Positions 27,821 to 37,482 of a stretch of DNA of 64,000 nt are shown piece after piece. The notes under the pieces were generated by a model that was not told the origin of the DNA, did no database searches, and saw only the letters and a program-made list of their open reading frames with translations. Position numbers and translations under genes: made by a program. Within the stretch, counting starts at the first letter, position 1; the number at the start of each line of letters is the position of its first letter. This DNA comes from Stenotrophomonas indicatrix (GTDB lineage Bacteria > Pseudomonadota > Gammaproteobacteria > Xanthomonadales > Xanthomonadaceae): contig CP168152.1 of NCBI GenBank assembly GCA_041545745.1, positions 3,346,001 to 3,410,000 of the forward strand. The letters run 5' to 3'.

Positions 27821-28650
27821 GGCAGGCCCACTCCCTGCCGCTTTTGCTCGAGGCGGCCGAGTTGTCGCGCAGCACGTTCTATTACCAGGTTCATGCCTTG
27901 GCCCATCCTGATGAGGGCGAGGTGGAACTGCGTGAGCGCATCCGCGCGATTTACGACGAAAGCCAAGGGCGCTATGGCTACCGCCGCATAACACTGGAAC
28001 TGGCCAATCGGGGCGAGGCGATCAACCACAAGCGGGTGCAGCGCCTGATGGCCGAGCTGGGCCTGCAGTCGCGCGTACGCATCAAGCGCTACCGCGCGTT
28101 CAAGGGCACAGCCAATGTCGTGGTTCCCAACGAACTGGACCGTCAGTTTGAAGCCGAAATTCCCAACCAGAAGTGGGTGACCGATGTAACCGAGTTCAAA
28201 GTGCAGGGCATGAAGCTCTATCTTTCGCCGATCATGGACCTCTACAACGGCGAAATCGTGGCCTACCAGATGAAGCGTCGGCCGGTGTTCGATCTGGTGG
28301 GTCAGATGCTGGATCAGGCGATCAAAAAGCTCTCACCCGAAGATCGACCGATGATCCACTCTGACCAGGGATGGCACTACCAGCACGAGAACTACCGGCA
28401 CAAGCTCGAGAGGCGCGGCCTGAAACAAAGCATGTCCCGACGTGGCAACTGCCTGGACAACGCGGCCATGGAGAGTTTCTTCGGGACACTGAAGTCGGAA
28501 TTTTTCTACCTGAACAGCTTTGACAGTATCGAAAGCCTGGAAGCGGGCCTGGTTGAGTACATCAGGTACTACAACGAAGACCGCATCAAGCTGAAGTTGA
28601 AGGGCATGAGCCCGGTAAAGTACCGGGAACAGGCCAAGCTGGCCGCCTGA
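27817..28650 (+). CDS. IS3-family transposase OrfB (DDE integrase)
   Basis: 277 residues counted from a TTG at 27817; normally translated as part of the OrfAB fusion by frameshifting. It has the HTH_21-like region GRYGYRRITLEL and the DDE residues in WVTDVTEF, MIHSDQGWHYQ and CLDNAAMESFFGTLKSE. It ends with the typical YNEDRIKLKLKGMSPVKYR segment. No internal stops, so the element appears active. Confidence 0.93.
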   Translation: MRQAHSLPLLLEAAELSRSTFYYQVHALAHPDEGEVELRERIRAIYDESQGRYGYRRITLELANRGEAINHKRVQRLMAELGLQSRVRIKRYRAFKGTANVVVPNELDRQFEAEIPNQKWVTDVTEFKVQGMKLYLSPIMDLYNGEIVAYQMKRRPVFDLVGQMLDQAIKKLSPEDRPMIHSDQGWHYQHENYRHKLERRGLKQSMSRRGNCLDNAAMESFFGTLKSEFFYLNSFDSIESLEAGLVEYIRYYNEDRIKLKLKGMSPVKYREQAKLAA

Positions 28651-29172
28651 CCGCCCAACTGTCCAGCTTTTGGGGGTCACTTCACCTTGGGGGCTTGGCC
28701 GCGGCATCCATGCCGCGGACACCCCGCAACCCGACACCGCCCCACCCCTGACAGTTTCCCGGTGACGGTCAGTGAACTGCGATTGCTGGTAGGTGTCGAC
28801 CTTGGTCGACACGCTTGATCCACGCCATGCGTGGATGCGAGCGAAGCGACCAGCGTTTGATTTTGATTTTCTTTTTTCTTCTCCGTGGCTGGACGGCACA
28901 CGGAAACTGTCAGAGGCCGGGCGGGTGGGTTGCGCAGGGGCGTGAGCCGCATGGATGCGGCGCCCGAGCTTACAGGGACGTACTTGCAGCGCCCCCTGCG
29001 CAACCCACCCGCCCGGCCAAGCGCGGCTTCTGCTTTTGCCTTCAGCGACCAACCACCAGCCACGAGAGGCTGCGCCGTTGGCTGGAACAACCTGTTACCC
29101 GAACGGGGAATGTCACCCTCACGACAGCATGCGATGCTGACCACCTTGATCCCTGCCAGCGAGAACGCCCGC

Positions 29173-30036
29173 ATGACCACCATCATCGCCCCGCGCGTGC
29201 ACGACATCGGCGGCCTGGAAGTACGCCGGGCAGTGCCCACCCTGCAGGCCCGCAGCATTGGTTCGTTCGTGTTCGTCGACCAGATGGGCCCGGCACTCAT
29301 GCACCCCGGTACGGCCATCGACGTGCGCCCCCACCCGCATATCGGCCTGGCCACCGTCACCTATCTGTGGTCGGGCGCCATCGGCCACCGCGACACGCTG
29401 GGTTCGGACCAGGTGATCCGTCCCGGTGACGTCAACTGGATGACCGCCGGCCGCGGCATCGCCCATTCCGAGCGCACGCCGCAACCGGACCGCGACCATG
29501 ACAACCCGATCCACGGCATGCAGACCTGGGTCGCGTTGCCGAAGTCGCATGAGGAAATCGAACCGGCGTTCTACCACCATGCTGCCGCCACGCTGCCCGA
29601 GCAGCGTCGCAACGGCGCCTGGCTGCGAGTGATCGCCGGACGCGCCTATGGCGAGGAGTCGCCGGTAAAGGTGTTCGCCGACACCCTCAATGTAGCGATC
29701 GACCTCGACCCCGATGCAGAGATCGACATCGATGATGGCCACCGCGAGCGTGCGCTGTACATCCTCGAAGGCCAAGCGCAGCTGGACGGCGTGGACATTC
29801 CCGCCCAGCACCTGGTGATTCCCGAAGCCGGTGCGCGCGGCCGCCTGCGCGCAAAGACGCCGGTGAAGGCGATGCTGTTCGGCGGCGAGCCGCTGGATGG
29901 CCCGCGCCATCTGTGGTGGAACTTCGTTTCCAGTTCGAAGGAACGCATCGAGCAGGCCAAGCACGACTGGGAAGCCGGGCGTTTCGGCACCATTCCCGGC
30001 GACGACAAGGAATTCATTCCCCTGCCCGAGCATTGA
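29173..30036 (+). CDS. Pirin-family protein (paralogue 1)
   Basis: 287-residue bicupin of the pirin family. Metal-binding histidines are in RPHPHIGLATVTY and in the glutamate/histidine segment GIAHSERTP. Bacterial pirins include quercetin dioxygenases and metabolic regulators; the role here is unknown. The ATG at 29173 gives the family N-terminus; an in-frame ATG about 40 bases upstream is possible. A second pirin lies 1.6 kb downstream on the other strand. Confidence 0.9.
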   Translation: MTTIIAPRVHDIGGLEVRRAVPTLQARSIGSFVFVDQMGPALMHPGTAIDVRPHPHIGLATVTYLWSGAIGHRDTLGSDQVIRPGDVNWMTAGRGIAHSERTPQPDRDHDNPIHGMQTWVALPKSHEEIEPAFYHHAAATLPEQRRNGAWLRVIAGRAYGEESPVKVFADTLNVAIDLDPDAEIDIDDGHRERALYILEGQAQLDGVDIPAQHLVIPEAGARGRLRAKTPVKAMLFGGEPLDGPRHLWWNFVSSSKERIEQAKHDWEAGRFGTIPGDDKEFIPLPEH

Positions 30037-30082
30037 GCATCGCGTGTTGCACACATCCAAAGGTGTATCCCTGCACCCGGCG

Positions 30083-30130
30083 TTGACACTACAGTCACCC
30101 GCTGATCACTGAAATGTGACATAAATCACA
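30083..30130 (+). promoter_or_regulatory. CRP/Clp operator and possible promoter of aqpZ
   Basis: TGTGA-CATAAA-TCACA at 30115-30130 is a perfect match to the CRP consensus palindrome; Clp of xanthomonads recognises a similar site. A -35-like TTGACA lies at 30083-30088, but the -10 that would follow is poor. The operator ends 27 bases before the aqpZ start codon, a position that favours repression or roadblock unless the promoter is upstream. Confidence 0.7.
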
Positions 30131-30157
30131 ATTTAGACCGTCAAAGGAGTGCAACAC

Positions 30158-30877
30158 ATGAGCATGGGTAAACGCTTGTCCGCCGAGTTCCTCGGCACGT
30201 TCTGGCTGGTACTGGGTGGCTGTGGCAGTGCGGTGCTGGCCGCCAAGTTCGGTGGCGATGGCAATCCTCTGGGTATCGGTTTCCTCGGCGTGGCCCTCGC
30301 CTTCGGCCTGACCGTGGTGACCGGCGCCTACGCGTTCGGCCATATCTCCGGCGCGCACTTCAATCCTGCGGTCAGCGTGGGCCTGTGGGCCGGCGGCCGC
30401 TTCCCGACCAAGGATTTGGTGCCCTACATCATCGCCCAGGTGGCCGGCGGCCTGCTGGCCGGCTTCATCCTGTTGCAGATTGCCTCCGGCGCCAGCGGCT
30501 TCGCCATTGATGGCAGCCAGGCCGGTGCATTCGCCAGCAACGGCTATGGCGCGCTGTCGCCCGGTGGCTACAGTGTGGCGGCCGCGTTCCTGTGCGAAGT
30601 GGTGCTCACGGCGGTGTTCCTGATCGTGATCATGGGCGCGACCCATGGGAAGGCTCCGGCAGGCTTCGCGCCACTGGCCATCGGCCTGGCCCTGACCCTG
30701 ATCCACCTGATCAGCATCCCGGTCACCAATACCTCGGTGAACCCGGCCCGCTCCACGGCGGTGGCTTTCTTTGCCGGCAGTGGCGCCACCGGCCAGCTGT
30801 GGCTGTTCTGGGTCGCCCCGCTGCTGGGCGGTGCTAGCGGCGGCATCATCTACAAGTGGATCGGCAACGACCGCTGA
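30158..30877 (+). CDS. aqpZ: Aquaporin Z
   Basis: 239-residue aquaporin with six membrane segments and both half-helix motifs intact (GAHFNPAVS and [10 protein letters not shown]), forming a water channel in the inner membrane. The aromatic/arginine filter region (NPAR) is present, arguing for a water-selective channel over a glycerol facilitator. AGGAG lies eight bases before the ATG at 30158. Preceded by a consensus CRP/Clp site. Confidence 0.96.
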   Translation: MSMGKRLSAEFLGTFWLVLGGCGSAVLAAKFGGDGNPLGIGFLGVALAFGLTVVTGAYAFGHISGAHFNPAVSVGLWAGGRFPTKDLVPYIIAQVAGGLLAGFILLQIASGASGFAIDGSQAGAFASNGYGALSPGGYSVAAAFLCEVVLTAVFLIVIMGATHGKAPAGFAPLAIGLALTLIHLISIPVTNTSVNPARSTAVAFFAGSGATGQLWLFWVAPLLGGASGGIIYKWIGNDR

Positions 30878-30887
30878 GCCGTGACCG

Positions 30888-30916
30888 TGCCATTGCGGCC
30901 GACCTTCGGCCGCAAT
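30888..30916 (+). terminator. Hairpin after aqpZ
   Basis: CCATTGCGGCCGA/TCGGCCGCAATGG, a perfect 13-bp stem with a three-base loop, 11 bases after the aqpZ stop. It is followed by TTGCGG, not a T-run, so termination may be partial. Confidence 0.65.
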
Positions 30917-31073
30917 GGTTGCGGATGTAACCGCGATTTGTGCGATCGCTCACGTTCCGTTAAGGTCTGGTCATCCGCCCGCGCTTGTGCCGGGCAGGAC
31001 GGCATCCGGGGATGGGATGCCTCGACCGCCGGTGACACCGGCGGTGCCAACGACACGCCACCTTGGGGGATGC

Positions 31074-31532
31074 ATGAAGTTCGCGCCTGTTGTTTTGTCG
31101 AGCCTGTTGTTCGTTGCGGCATCTGCCTTCGCGCAGGCCCCGGTCGACTGTCCTTCGTTGCCCGCGAGCAGCGGCCTGCAATGGCAGCAGCAGGCACAGT
31201 CCGGTTTCCTGGTCTGCCGCGCAGCTACCAGTGATGGTCGCGAAGTGTTGAGCCTGATGCTCAGCCAGCGCGATCCGGGCATTCCACTGACCCGCTCGCT
31301 GCGCCAGGAAAAGGGCAGCTTTGCCGGTGAATCGATGTACTGGTATCAGCCGGATCTGGGCGGCCAGCAGCCGCCGGGCTATGCCGAGCGCCGCATCAGC
31401 GTGGTCAAGCTGGACAAGGGCCGCTACGCGCAGATCGCGCTGTATCCCGACAGCTCCCAGGAACTGGGCACATTGCAGCAGCTTGCGCAGGGCATGAACC
31501 TGACGCCCTCTGCCGTGGCCGACGGCCGCTGA
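31074..31532 (+). CDS. Secreted hypothetical protein
   Basis: 152 residues with a signal peptide (MKFAPVVLSSLLFVAASAFA, cleavage before QAPVD). The mature protein has two cysteines and a pattern of alternating strands; no family recognised. GGGGA lies before the ATG at 31074. The 196-base gap from aqpZ contains a second hairpin around 31028-31046 (CACCGGCGGTG type). It converges with pirin 2. Confidence 0.78.
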   Translation: MKFAPVVLSSLLFVAASAFAQAPVDCPSLPASSGLQWQQQAQSGFLVCRAATSDGREVLSLMLSQRDPGIPLTRSLRQEKGSFAGESMYWYQPDLGGQQPPGYAERRISVVKLDKGRYAQIALYPDSSQELGTLQQLAQGMNLTPSAVADGR

Positions 31533-31590
31533 GGGGCTGCGGGGATGACTGCCTTGCAGCGTCCCCGCAGGATCCGGCACGCCGGGCATC

Positions 31591-31609
31591 CGCCGGGCAT
31601 GGCCCGGCG
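31591..31609. repeat. REP hairpin CGCCGGGC/GCCCGGCG
   Basis: Short perfect palindrome flanked by GGCATC and GCTGCC, matching an inverted SMAG-type unit. It sits between the secreted protein and the pirin 2 stop and may serve as a shared 3'-end structure. Confidence 0.65.
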
Positions 31610-31616
31610 CTGCCCC

Positions 31617-32468
31617 TCAGAACCTGCCTTCCTGGAAATCAACAAACGCCTGCATCAGTTCTTCGCGTGTGTTCATCACGAACGGGCCATGACGCATCAC
31701 CGGCTCGCGCAGTGGACGACCCGCCACCAGGATCAACCGTGCGCCGTCAGCACCTGCCGACAGATGCAGCTGCTCGCCGCCGCCCAGCACCGCCAGTTCC
31801 TGCCGCGCCACGTCGCGCGCAGCATCCTGCTCACCCACCGTCAGCCCGCCTTCGAACACATAGACGAACGCGTTGTGGCCTTCCGGCAGCAGATAGGTCC
31901 AGGCACGGTCGGCGGCCAGTTCGATATCCAGGTACAGCGGGTCAGTAGCCGGCTGTGCGATCGGGCCCACCGTGCCCTCGACCGTGCCGGCGATCACCTT
32001 GACCTGCACGCCTTCGGCCGGGCCTACCACCGGAATCTTCTCTGGAGCGAATTCCTGGTACTTCGGCGCGGTCATCTTGTCGCGCGCCGGCAGGTTCACC
32101 CACAACTGGAAGCCGCGCATGTGCCCGCTTTCCTGCTCGGGCATCTCCGAATGCACCAGGCCACGGCCGGCGGTCATCCACTGCACGCTGCCCGGGGTCA
32201 GCAGGCCTTCGTTGCCGTGATTGTCGCGATGCCGCATGCGGCCATCGAGCATGTAGGTAACGGTCTCGAAACCACGATGCGGATGCTCGGGGAAACCAGC
32301 GATGTAGTCCTCGGCGCGATCGGTACCGAATTCATCGAGCAGCAGGAACGGATCGAGGTCGGGCAGCGACGGACCGCCGATGACCCGGGTCAGGCGAACA
32401 CCGGCACCGTCGGAGGTGGGCATGCCACGGATGGTGCGCAGGACGCGGACCGGCTCGGGAAGGCTCAT
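31617..32468 (-). CDS. Pirin-family protein (paralogue 2)
   Basis: 283-residue pirin with the cupin metal site HPHRGFETVTYMLDG and GLVHSEMPE, then the second cupin (YVFEGGLTVGEQ). It is more typical of the classic pirin than paralogue 1. AGGAG lies five bases before the ATG at 32468. Divergent from cstA, with a 269-base gap in which no clear promoter or operator was recognised. Confidence 0.92.
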   Translation of the reverse strand: MSLPEPVRVLRTIRGMPTSDGAGVRLTRVIGGPSLPDLDPFLLLDEFGTDRAEDYIAGFPEHPHRGFETVTYMLDGRMRHRDNHGNEGLLTPGSVQWMTAGRGLVHSEMPEQESGHMRGFQLWVNLPARDKMTAPKYQEFAPEKIPVVGPAEGVQVKVIAGTVEGTVGPIAQPATDPLYLDIELAADRAWTYLLPEGHNAFVYVFEGGLTVGEQDAARDVARQELAVLGGGEQLHLSAGADGARLILVAGRPLREPVMRHGPFVMNTREELMQAFVDFQEGRF

Positions 32469-32737
32469 GGTGACTCCTGTTGGATGGATGCCAGTAAAAA
32501 TGGACGCTGCAGCGCGCAACGCCAATGGATGCCGTCGCAACCGATTGTTCCATCCCTGGTGTTCGCCGCATGTCATGTCCGCACGCCGGCACCGCCTGCG
32601 TTGTGGGCAGCGAGGGAACATCGCCACCTGCCACACCCATGTACGACCAAAGTACTACCGCTGAATGGTCCCGTGCACATTGACCCTGCCAGGGGCACGC
32701 GGGACTCTTTGCCTGTCTTTCCGGGAGAGAGCACCTC

Positions 32738-34819
32738 ATGAAAGGTTTTTCCAAAATAGGCTGGGCGGCGCTCGCCCTGCTCGGCGCGTTCTGCCTGGGT
32801 ACGGTGGCGCTTCGACGCGGTGAGCACATCAATGCGTTGTGGATCGTGGTGGCGGCGGTATCGCTGTACCTGGTCGCCTACCGCTTCTACAGCCTGTTCA
32901 TCGCCGACAAGGTGATGCAGATCGATCCGAGCCGGGCCACCCCGGCGGTGATCAACAACGATGGCTTGGACTACGTACCCACCAACAAGCACGTGCTGTT
33001 CGGCCACCACTTCGCCGCCATTGCCGGTGCCGGCCCGCTGGTCGGCCCGGTGCTGGCCGCGCAGATGGGCTACCTGCCCGGCCTGCTATGGCTGGTGGTC
33101 GGTGTGGTGCTGGCCGGCGCGGTGCAGGACTTCATGGTCCTGTTCCTGTCGAGCCGCCGCAACGGCCGCTCACTGGGTGACCTGGTGCGCGAGGAGATGG
33201 GCCAGGTGCCCGGCACCATCGCGTTGTTCGGTGCCTTCCTGATCATGATCATCATCCTGGCTGTGCTGGCGATGGTGGTGGTCAAGGCACTGGCGGAAAG
33301 TCCGTGGGGCATGTTCACGGTGATTGCCACGATGCCCATCGCGATCCTGATGGGCGTCTACATGCGCTACATCCGGCCAGGCAAGATCGGTGAGATCTCG
33401 GTGGTGGGCCTGGTGCTGCTGCTCGCCGCGATCTGGTTCGGTGGCAAGGTGGCCGCAGACCCGACCTGGGGCCCGGCCTTCACCTTCACCGGCACCCAGA
33501 TCACCTGGATGCTGATCGGCTACGGCTTCGTCGCCTCGGTGCTGCCGGTCTGGCTGCTGCTGGCCCCACGCGATTACCTGTCGACCTTCCTGAAGATCGG
33601 CACGATCATCGCGCTGGCCATCGGCATCCTGGTGGTGATGCCGGAACTGAAGATGCCGGCACTCACCCAGTTCGCTGCCAGCGGCGACGGCCCGGTGTGG
33701 AAGGGCGGGATGTTCCCGTTCCTGTTCATCACCATCGCCTGCGGCGCGGTGTCAGGCTTCCATGCACTGATTTCTTCGGGTACCACACCGAAGCTGCTGG
33801 CCAACGAAGCGCACATGCGCTACATCGGCTACGGCGGCATGCTGATGGAATCGTTCGTGGCCGTGATGGCGCTGGTGGCCGCTTCGATCATCGATCCGGG
33901 CATCTACTTCGCGATGAACAGCCCGGCAGCCGTGATCGGTACCGATGCAGCGTCGGCCGCGCACTACATCACCAACACCTGGGGCTTCACCATCACCCCC
34001 GAACAGCTGACCGCCACGGCGGCAGCGATCGGTGAACCGACCATCCTGCACCGTGCCGGTGGTGCACCCACCCTGGCGGTGGGTATCGCGCAGATCCTGC
34101 ATGAGGCGATTCCCAGCAGCAGCGACGCGATGATGGCGTTCTGGTACCACTTCGCCATCCTGTTCGAAGCACTGTTCATCCTCACCGCTGTGGATGCGGG
34201 CACCCGTGCCGGTCGCTTCATGCTGCAGGACCTGCTCGGCAACTTCATTCCTGCACTGAAGAAGACCGAGTCGTGGACCGCCAACATCATCGGTACGGCC
34301 GGCTGCGTGGCGCTGTGGGGTTACCTGCTGTACACCGGCGTGGTCGATCCGTTCGGCGGCATCCAGACGTTGTGGCCGTTGTTCGGCATCTCCAACCAGA
34401 TGCTGGCGGGCATCGCGTTGATGCTGGGTACGGTGGTGCTGTTCAAGATGAAGCGTGACCGTTACGCGTGGGTCACTGCGCTGCCTGCGGTGTGGCTGTT
34501 GATCTGCACCACCTACGCCGGTTTCATCAAGATCTTCGACAGCAATCCGGCGCAGGGCTTCCTGGCCCAGGCACACAAGTTCCAGGACGCCCTGGCCAGC
34601 GGCACCATCACCGCACCGGCCAAGTCGGTGGCACAGATGCAGCAGATCGTGGTCAACGCCTATGTCAACACCGGTCTGACCGCGTTGTTCCTGCTGGTGG
34701 TGGCGTCGGTGCTGGTGTATTCGATCAAGACGATCGTGGCGGCGCGCCGCAATCCGCAGCGCAGCGACCGCGAGACCCCGTACGTGGCGCTGAAGCCGCA
34801 TGAAATGGTGGACCTGTAA
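32738..34819 (+). CDS. cstA: Carbon starvation / peptide transporter CstA
   Basis: 693-residue inner-membrane protein with many transmembrane helices. The family segments [30 protein letters not shown] and [15 protein letters not shown] are clear. CstA proteins import peptides or pyruvate and respond to carbon limitation. GGGAGAGAG precedes the ATG at 32738. Its TAA shares a base with the ATG of the next gene, coupling it to its small YbdD partner. Confidence 0.95.
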   Translation: MKGFSKIGWAALALLGAFCLGTVALRRGEHINALWIVVAAVSLYLVAYRFYSLFIADKVMQIDPSRATPAVINNDGLDYVPTNKHVLFGHHFAAIAGAGPLVGPVLAAQMGYLPGLLWLVVGVVLAGAVQDFMVLFLSSRRNGRSLGDLVREEMGQVPGTIALFGAFLIMIIILAVLAMVVVKALAESPWGMFTVIATMPIAILMGVYMRYIRPGKIGEISVVGLVLLLAAIWFGGKVAADPTWGPAFTFTGTQITWMLIGYGFVASVLPVWLLLAPRDYLSTFLKIGTIIALAIGILVVMPELKMPALTQFAASGDGPVWKGGMFPFLFITIACGAVSGFHALISSGTTPKLLANEAHMRYIGYGGMLMESFVAVMALVAASIIDPGIYFAMNSPAAVIGTDAASAAHYITNTWGFTITPEQLTATAAAIGEPTILHRAGGAPTLAVGIAQILHEAIPSSSDAMMAFWYHFAILFEALFILTAVDAGTRAGRFMLQDLLGNFIPALKKTESWTANIIGTAGCVALWGYLLYTGVVDPFGGIQTLWPLFGISNQMLAGIALMLGTVVLFKMKRDRYAWVTALPAVWLLICTTYAGFIKIFDSNPAQGFLAQAHKFQDALASGTITAPAKSVAQMQQIVVNAYVNTGLTALFLLVVASVLVYSIKTIVAARRNPQRSDRETPYVALKPHEMVDL

Positions 34820-35043
34820 TGAGTACACAACTGGTTCCGGTGGGGCAGTACCAGGCGCATCGCCGGATCTGGCGACGCTTGGTGCAGACGGCGCGCCTGT
34901 GCTGCGGCATTCCCGACTACGACAACTATGTGCGGCATGTCCGGGAGAAGCATCCGGACCGTGAGCCGATGGACTACAAGACGTTCTTCCGCGAGCGGCA
35001 GGAAGCGCGGTATGGCGGGCGCAACGGCGGTCGCTGCTGTTGA
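34819..35043 (+). CDS. YbdD/YjiX family small protein
   Basis: 74 residues with the family core [19 protein letters not shown] and a C-terminal [16 protein letters not shown]. It is almost always encoded right after cstA or btsT and is needed for function of those transporters in studied species. The overlap TAATG with cstA indicates coupled translation. Followed by composite repeat 3. Confidence 0.93.
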   Translation: MSTQLVPVGQYQAHRRIWRRLVQTARLCCGIPDYDNYVRHVREKHPDREPMDYKTFFRERQEARYGGRNGGRCC

Positions 35044-35054
35044 GGTTCTCGGTG

Positions 35055-35590
35055 GGCGCCGGGCTTGCAGCCCGGCGCCCGCAGAAGCGACGGCAACGGC
35101 AACTGCAACTGCAACGGCCGAAGCGTCGGCTCTGGGTTTCTGTGGGATTGGCGGGGCGGTGTGGGCTTGCAGGACACGCCGTAAACCCTTCCATGGGGGC
35201 TCGATGGCGCCATCCATGGCGCCAACGGTCCTGCAAGCCCACACCGCCCCACCTTTGACAGATTTCCGCTGACGGTGCGAAACATCTGGGGTCGGCTCCG
35301 TTTTCCTTGGAAAACGGAGCCGACCCCTTCTTTGTTCATGGATACCGATGGAATTGATTCACGCATGGCGTGGATCCAGCAGATCGCGGAAAACTGTCGG
35401 AGGCGGGGTGGGGCCGGTTGCGGGGGCGTGAGCGCCATGGATGGCGCGACCGAGGCTACATGGACGTACTTGCGCCGTCCCCCGCAACCGGACCCACCCC
35501 GCCATCACACGGAATGCCCGCTGTTGCTGTTGCTGTATGAGGTTGCCGGCCAGCGGCCGATACTACCGCGGGTGCCGGGCGCCGCCCGGC
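35055..35590. repeat. Composite palindromic element, copy 3
   Basis: Best-preserved copy, between convergent genes. Outer hairpin GGCGCCGGGC/GCCCGGCGCC (35055-35079), a CAACGGC spacer, palindrome A (35153-35250), and the box TTGACAGATTTCC. The centre holds a near-perfect 40-base hairpin, GGGGTCGGCTCCGTTTTCC and its inverse (35288-35327), and a GTAG-like REP (35357-35377). Then come the inverted box GGAAAACTGTC (35388-35398), palindrome B (35402-35503), a spacer, and the outer hairpin GCCGGGC/GCCCGGC (35574-35590) eight bases from the DUF819 stop. Confidence 0.87.
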
Positions 35591-35598
35591 TGGACCAC

Positions 35599-36849
35599 TC
35601 AGCCGTTGGCCATCCACTTCAGGATCAACCCGGTCACGTACGCCAGTCCGGTACCGGTGGCATAACCGACCGTGCCGAGCAGCACGCCCACCGGCGCCAG
35701 CGTCGGGTGGAACGCCGCCGCCACCACCGGTGCCGACGCTGCAGCACCGATGTTGCCCTGCGAACCAATCGCGAAGAAGAACAGCGGGGCACGCACCAGC
35801 TTGGCCACGATCCACAGCACCAGCACGTGGGTGGCCATCCAGATTGCCCCCAGCAGGAACAGCCACGGACGATCCAGCAGCGACAACAGGTTCATCTGCA
35901 TGCCGATGCAGGCGATCAGGAAATACAGGAACACGGTACCCAGGCGCGAGGCGCCTGCCGCTTCCAGCCGTCGTGCACGGGTGAAGCTGAGGGTCAGGCC
36001 CATCGCGGTGGACAACAGGATCACCCACACGAACTGACTGTCGAGACTGAACTGGCTGGCCCAGCTGACATTGGCCTTGAACCAGCCCGACAGCGGTGCG
36101 GCGATGGCATGGGCCAGGCCGACGGCACCCAGTGCCACACCGACAATCACCATCAGGTCGGTCATGCTGGGAATGCGCGCGTTCTGTGCCTCGTAGGCGC
36201 TGATACGCGCCTTCATCTCATCGATGGCGCGCGTGTCGGCGCCATTGCGGGCATCGATCTGCTGGGCGCGGTTGGCCATGAACAGCAGGATCGCCATCCA
36301 CAGGCTGGCGCACGCCACGTCGACCACTGCGAACTGGCCGAAGGTGGTGGCATCGGTGCCGAACACTTCGCGCATGGCGACCATGTTGGCGCCACCGCCG
36401 ATCCAACTGCCCGCCAATGCCGCCATTCCGGCCCAGGTGTCACCGGCGACTGTTTCCGGGTGGATCAGCTTCATCACCTGGAAGGAGACGATGGCACCGA
36501 GCATGATGCCTGCAGTGCCGGCACTGAACACCAGCAGCAGCTTCGGTCCAAGCTTGGCGATGCCCTTCAGGTCGATCGACAGGGTCAGCAGGACCAGTGC
36601 CGCCGGCAGCAGCACATCACGTGCGACCGGGTTGTACAGCGAGGTGTTGTGGCCATCGATGACACCGGCGGTGTTGTAGATGGCGGGGATGAAATAGCAC
36701 AGCAGGAGTGCAGGTACCCAGGCGAAGATCTTCTTCAGCAGGGGCGTCGGGCCGCTGGCAGACCAGAAAATCAGGGCGAGAGTGGCGGCGATCAGACCAA
36801 GGCCAACGATGTCGTTGCTGATCAGGGCAGTAGCGGGTTCGGTCGGCAT
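35599..36849 (-). CDS. DUF819 family membrane protein
   Basis: 416-residue integral membrane protein with about ten to twelve helices, two repeats (the [13 protein letters not shown] and [19 protein letters not shown] half-segments), and a cytoplasmic loop around [11 protein letters not shown]. The architecture resembles anion/sodium symporters; no substrate is known for the family. GAGG five bases before the ATG at 36849 decides the start over an ATG 30 codons upstream. It converges on composite repeat 3. Confidence 0.9.
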   Translation of the reverse strand: MPTEPATALISNDIVGLGLIAATLALIFWSASGPTPLLKKIFAWVPALLLCYFIPAIYNTAGVIDGHNTSLYNPVARDVLLPAALVLLTLSIDLKGIAKLGPKLLLVFSAGTAGIMLGAIVSFQVMKLIHPETVAGDTWAGMAALAGSWIGGGANMVAMREVFGTDATTFGQFAVVDVACASLWMAILLFMANRAQQIDARNGADTRAIDEMKARISAYEAQNARIPSMTDLMVIVGVALGAVGLAHAIAAPLSGWFKANVSWASQFSLDSQFVWVILLSTAMGLTLSFTRARRLEAAGASRLGTVFLYFLIACIGMQMNLLSLLDRPWLFLLGAIWMATHVLVLWIVAKLVRAPLFFFAIGSQGNIGAAASAPVVAAAFHPTLAPVGVLLGTVGYATGTGLAYVTGLILKWMANG

Positions 36850-37005
36850 GGGATCCTCTGTCGATCGAAAGAGCGGGAAATAAAAACGCCGCATGAGGCG
36901 GCGCAAGTCGAGATTAACATTGTCTTCACGCAGGGTCATGCTTCGCTGCTTGCGGCACGACGCGGGCCCGCCGAGAATCGCGGCATCGCCCTCCCGGCCT
37001 CATCC

Positions 37006-37395
37006 ATGCAACTTGGTGCTTTCTCGGTCAGCCTGTCGGTGAAGGATCTGGCCACCTCACACGCGTTCTATGAGGCGCTCGGGTTCTCGGTGACCGGTGG
37101 TGATGCGGCGCAGAACTGGCTGGTACTGCGCAACAACGGCATCGTGGTCGGCCTGTTCCAGGGCATGTTCGAGGGCAACCTGTTGACCTTCAATCCTGGC
37201 TGGGACCAGCACAAGCAGGAACTGGCATCCTTCCAGGACGTACGCGAGATACAGGCAGAACTGGATGCCAAGGGCATTGCGCTCACTGCACGTGCCGATC
37301 CCGATGGCGCAGGTCCCGCCTATCTGCAATTGGCCGATCCGGATGGCAACGTGATCCTGATCGACCAGCATGTGGCGCGGCCAACGGGGCGGTGA
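37006..37395 (+). CDS. VOC family protein (glyoxalase/bleomycin-resistance fold)
   Basis: 129 residues; one pair of beta-alpha-beta-beta-beta modules. It begins [27 protein letters not shown] and ends with [16 protein letters not shown], both characteristic of VOC proteins. Metal-binding or resistance roles vary in this family, so function is open. Divergent from the DUF819 gene. Followed by two short REPs. Confidence 0.9.
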   Translation: MQLGAFSVSLSVKDLATSHAFYEALGFSVTGGDAAQNWLVLRNNGIVVGLFQGMFEGNLLTFNPGWDQHKQELASFQDVREIQAELDAKGIALTARADPDGAGPAYLQLADPDGNVILIDQHVARPTGR

Positions 37396-37405
37396 CGCGG
37401 CCAGC

Positions 37406-37476
37406 GTGCCAACCAAGGTTGGCACCTACCAGAACGCACGCGGCCATTGCTTGGTAGGCGTCGACCTTGGTCGACG
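37406..37476. repeat. Pair of SMAG-type REPs
   Basis: GTGCCAACC-AAGGTTGGCACC ending in CTACC (37406-37430), and GGTAGGCGTCGACC-TTGGTCGACG (37453-37476), in opposite orientation. They occupy the gap between the VOC gene and the converging kinase gene. Confidence 0.8.
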
Positions 37477-37482
37477 GACAGG

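Larger units (their letters stand above)
27251..28684 (+). mobile_element. IS3-family insertion sequence, IS150-type, intact
   Basis: 1434 bp with terminal inverted repeats beginning TGAAGTGACCCCC at the left; the right end, read inward, also begins TGAAGTGACCCCC and continues with AAAAGCTGGACA against GGAAGTTGGACA. The ends are TG...CA as in the IS3 family. It encodes OrfA and an overlapping OrfB in the -1 frame, with an A6G slippery site, so it looks capable of transposition. It is inserted in palindrome A of composite repeat 2. Confidence 0.92.
27248..28687. other. 3-bp target-site duplication CCT
   Basis: CCT at 27248-27250 and 28685-28687 flank the insertion sequence directly. Removing one copy and the element restores the palindrome A core CCCATCCTTGGGGGC, as in the uninterrupted copies (CCCATCCATGGGGGC). 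Confidence 0.85.
27117..29045. repeat. Composite palindromic element, copy 2, split by the insertion sequence
   Basis: Outer hairpin GCCGGGCC/GGCCCGGC (27119-27137), a spacer, and palindrome A whose left arm (27211-27250) and right arm (28685-28743) are separated by the insertion sequence. Rejoined, the arms GGGGCGGTGTCGGGTTGCGG and their inverse match well. The box TGACAGTTTCC (28749-28759), REP hairpins (28788-28836), inverted box (about 28900-28911) and palindrome B (28915-29018) follow. The final hairpin seen in other copies is missing. The stretch 28837-28890 is T-rich and holds no gene. Confidence 0.82.

Noticed and set aside
32469..32737. Possible CRP/Clp site upstream of cstA
   Set aside because: Only loose half-sites; nothing close to TGTGA-N6-TCACA, though cstA is often CRP-controlled elsewhere.
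35275..37395. A 706-codon plus-strand frame covering the DUF819 gene and the VOC gene
   Set aside because: Upstream portion is antisense to a clear membrane protein and runs through composite repeat 3; only the VOC domain from 37006 is real.
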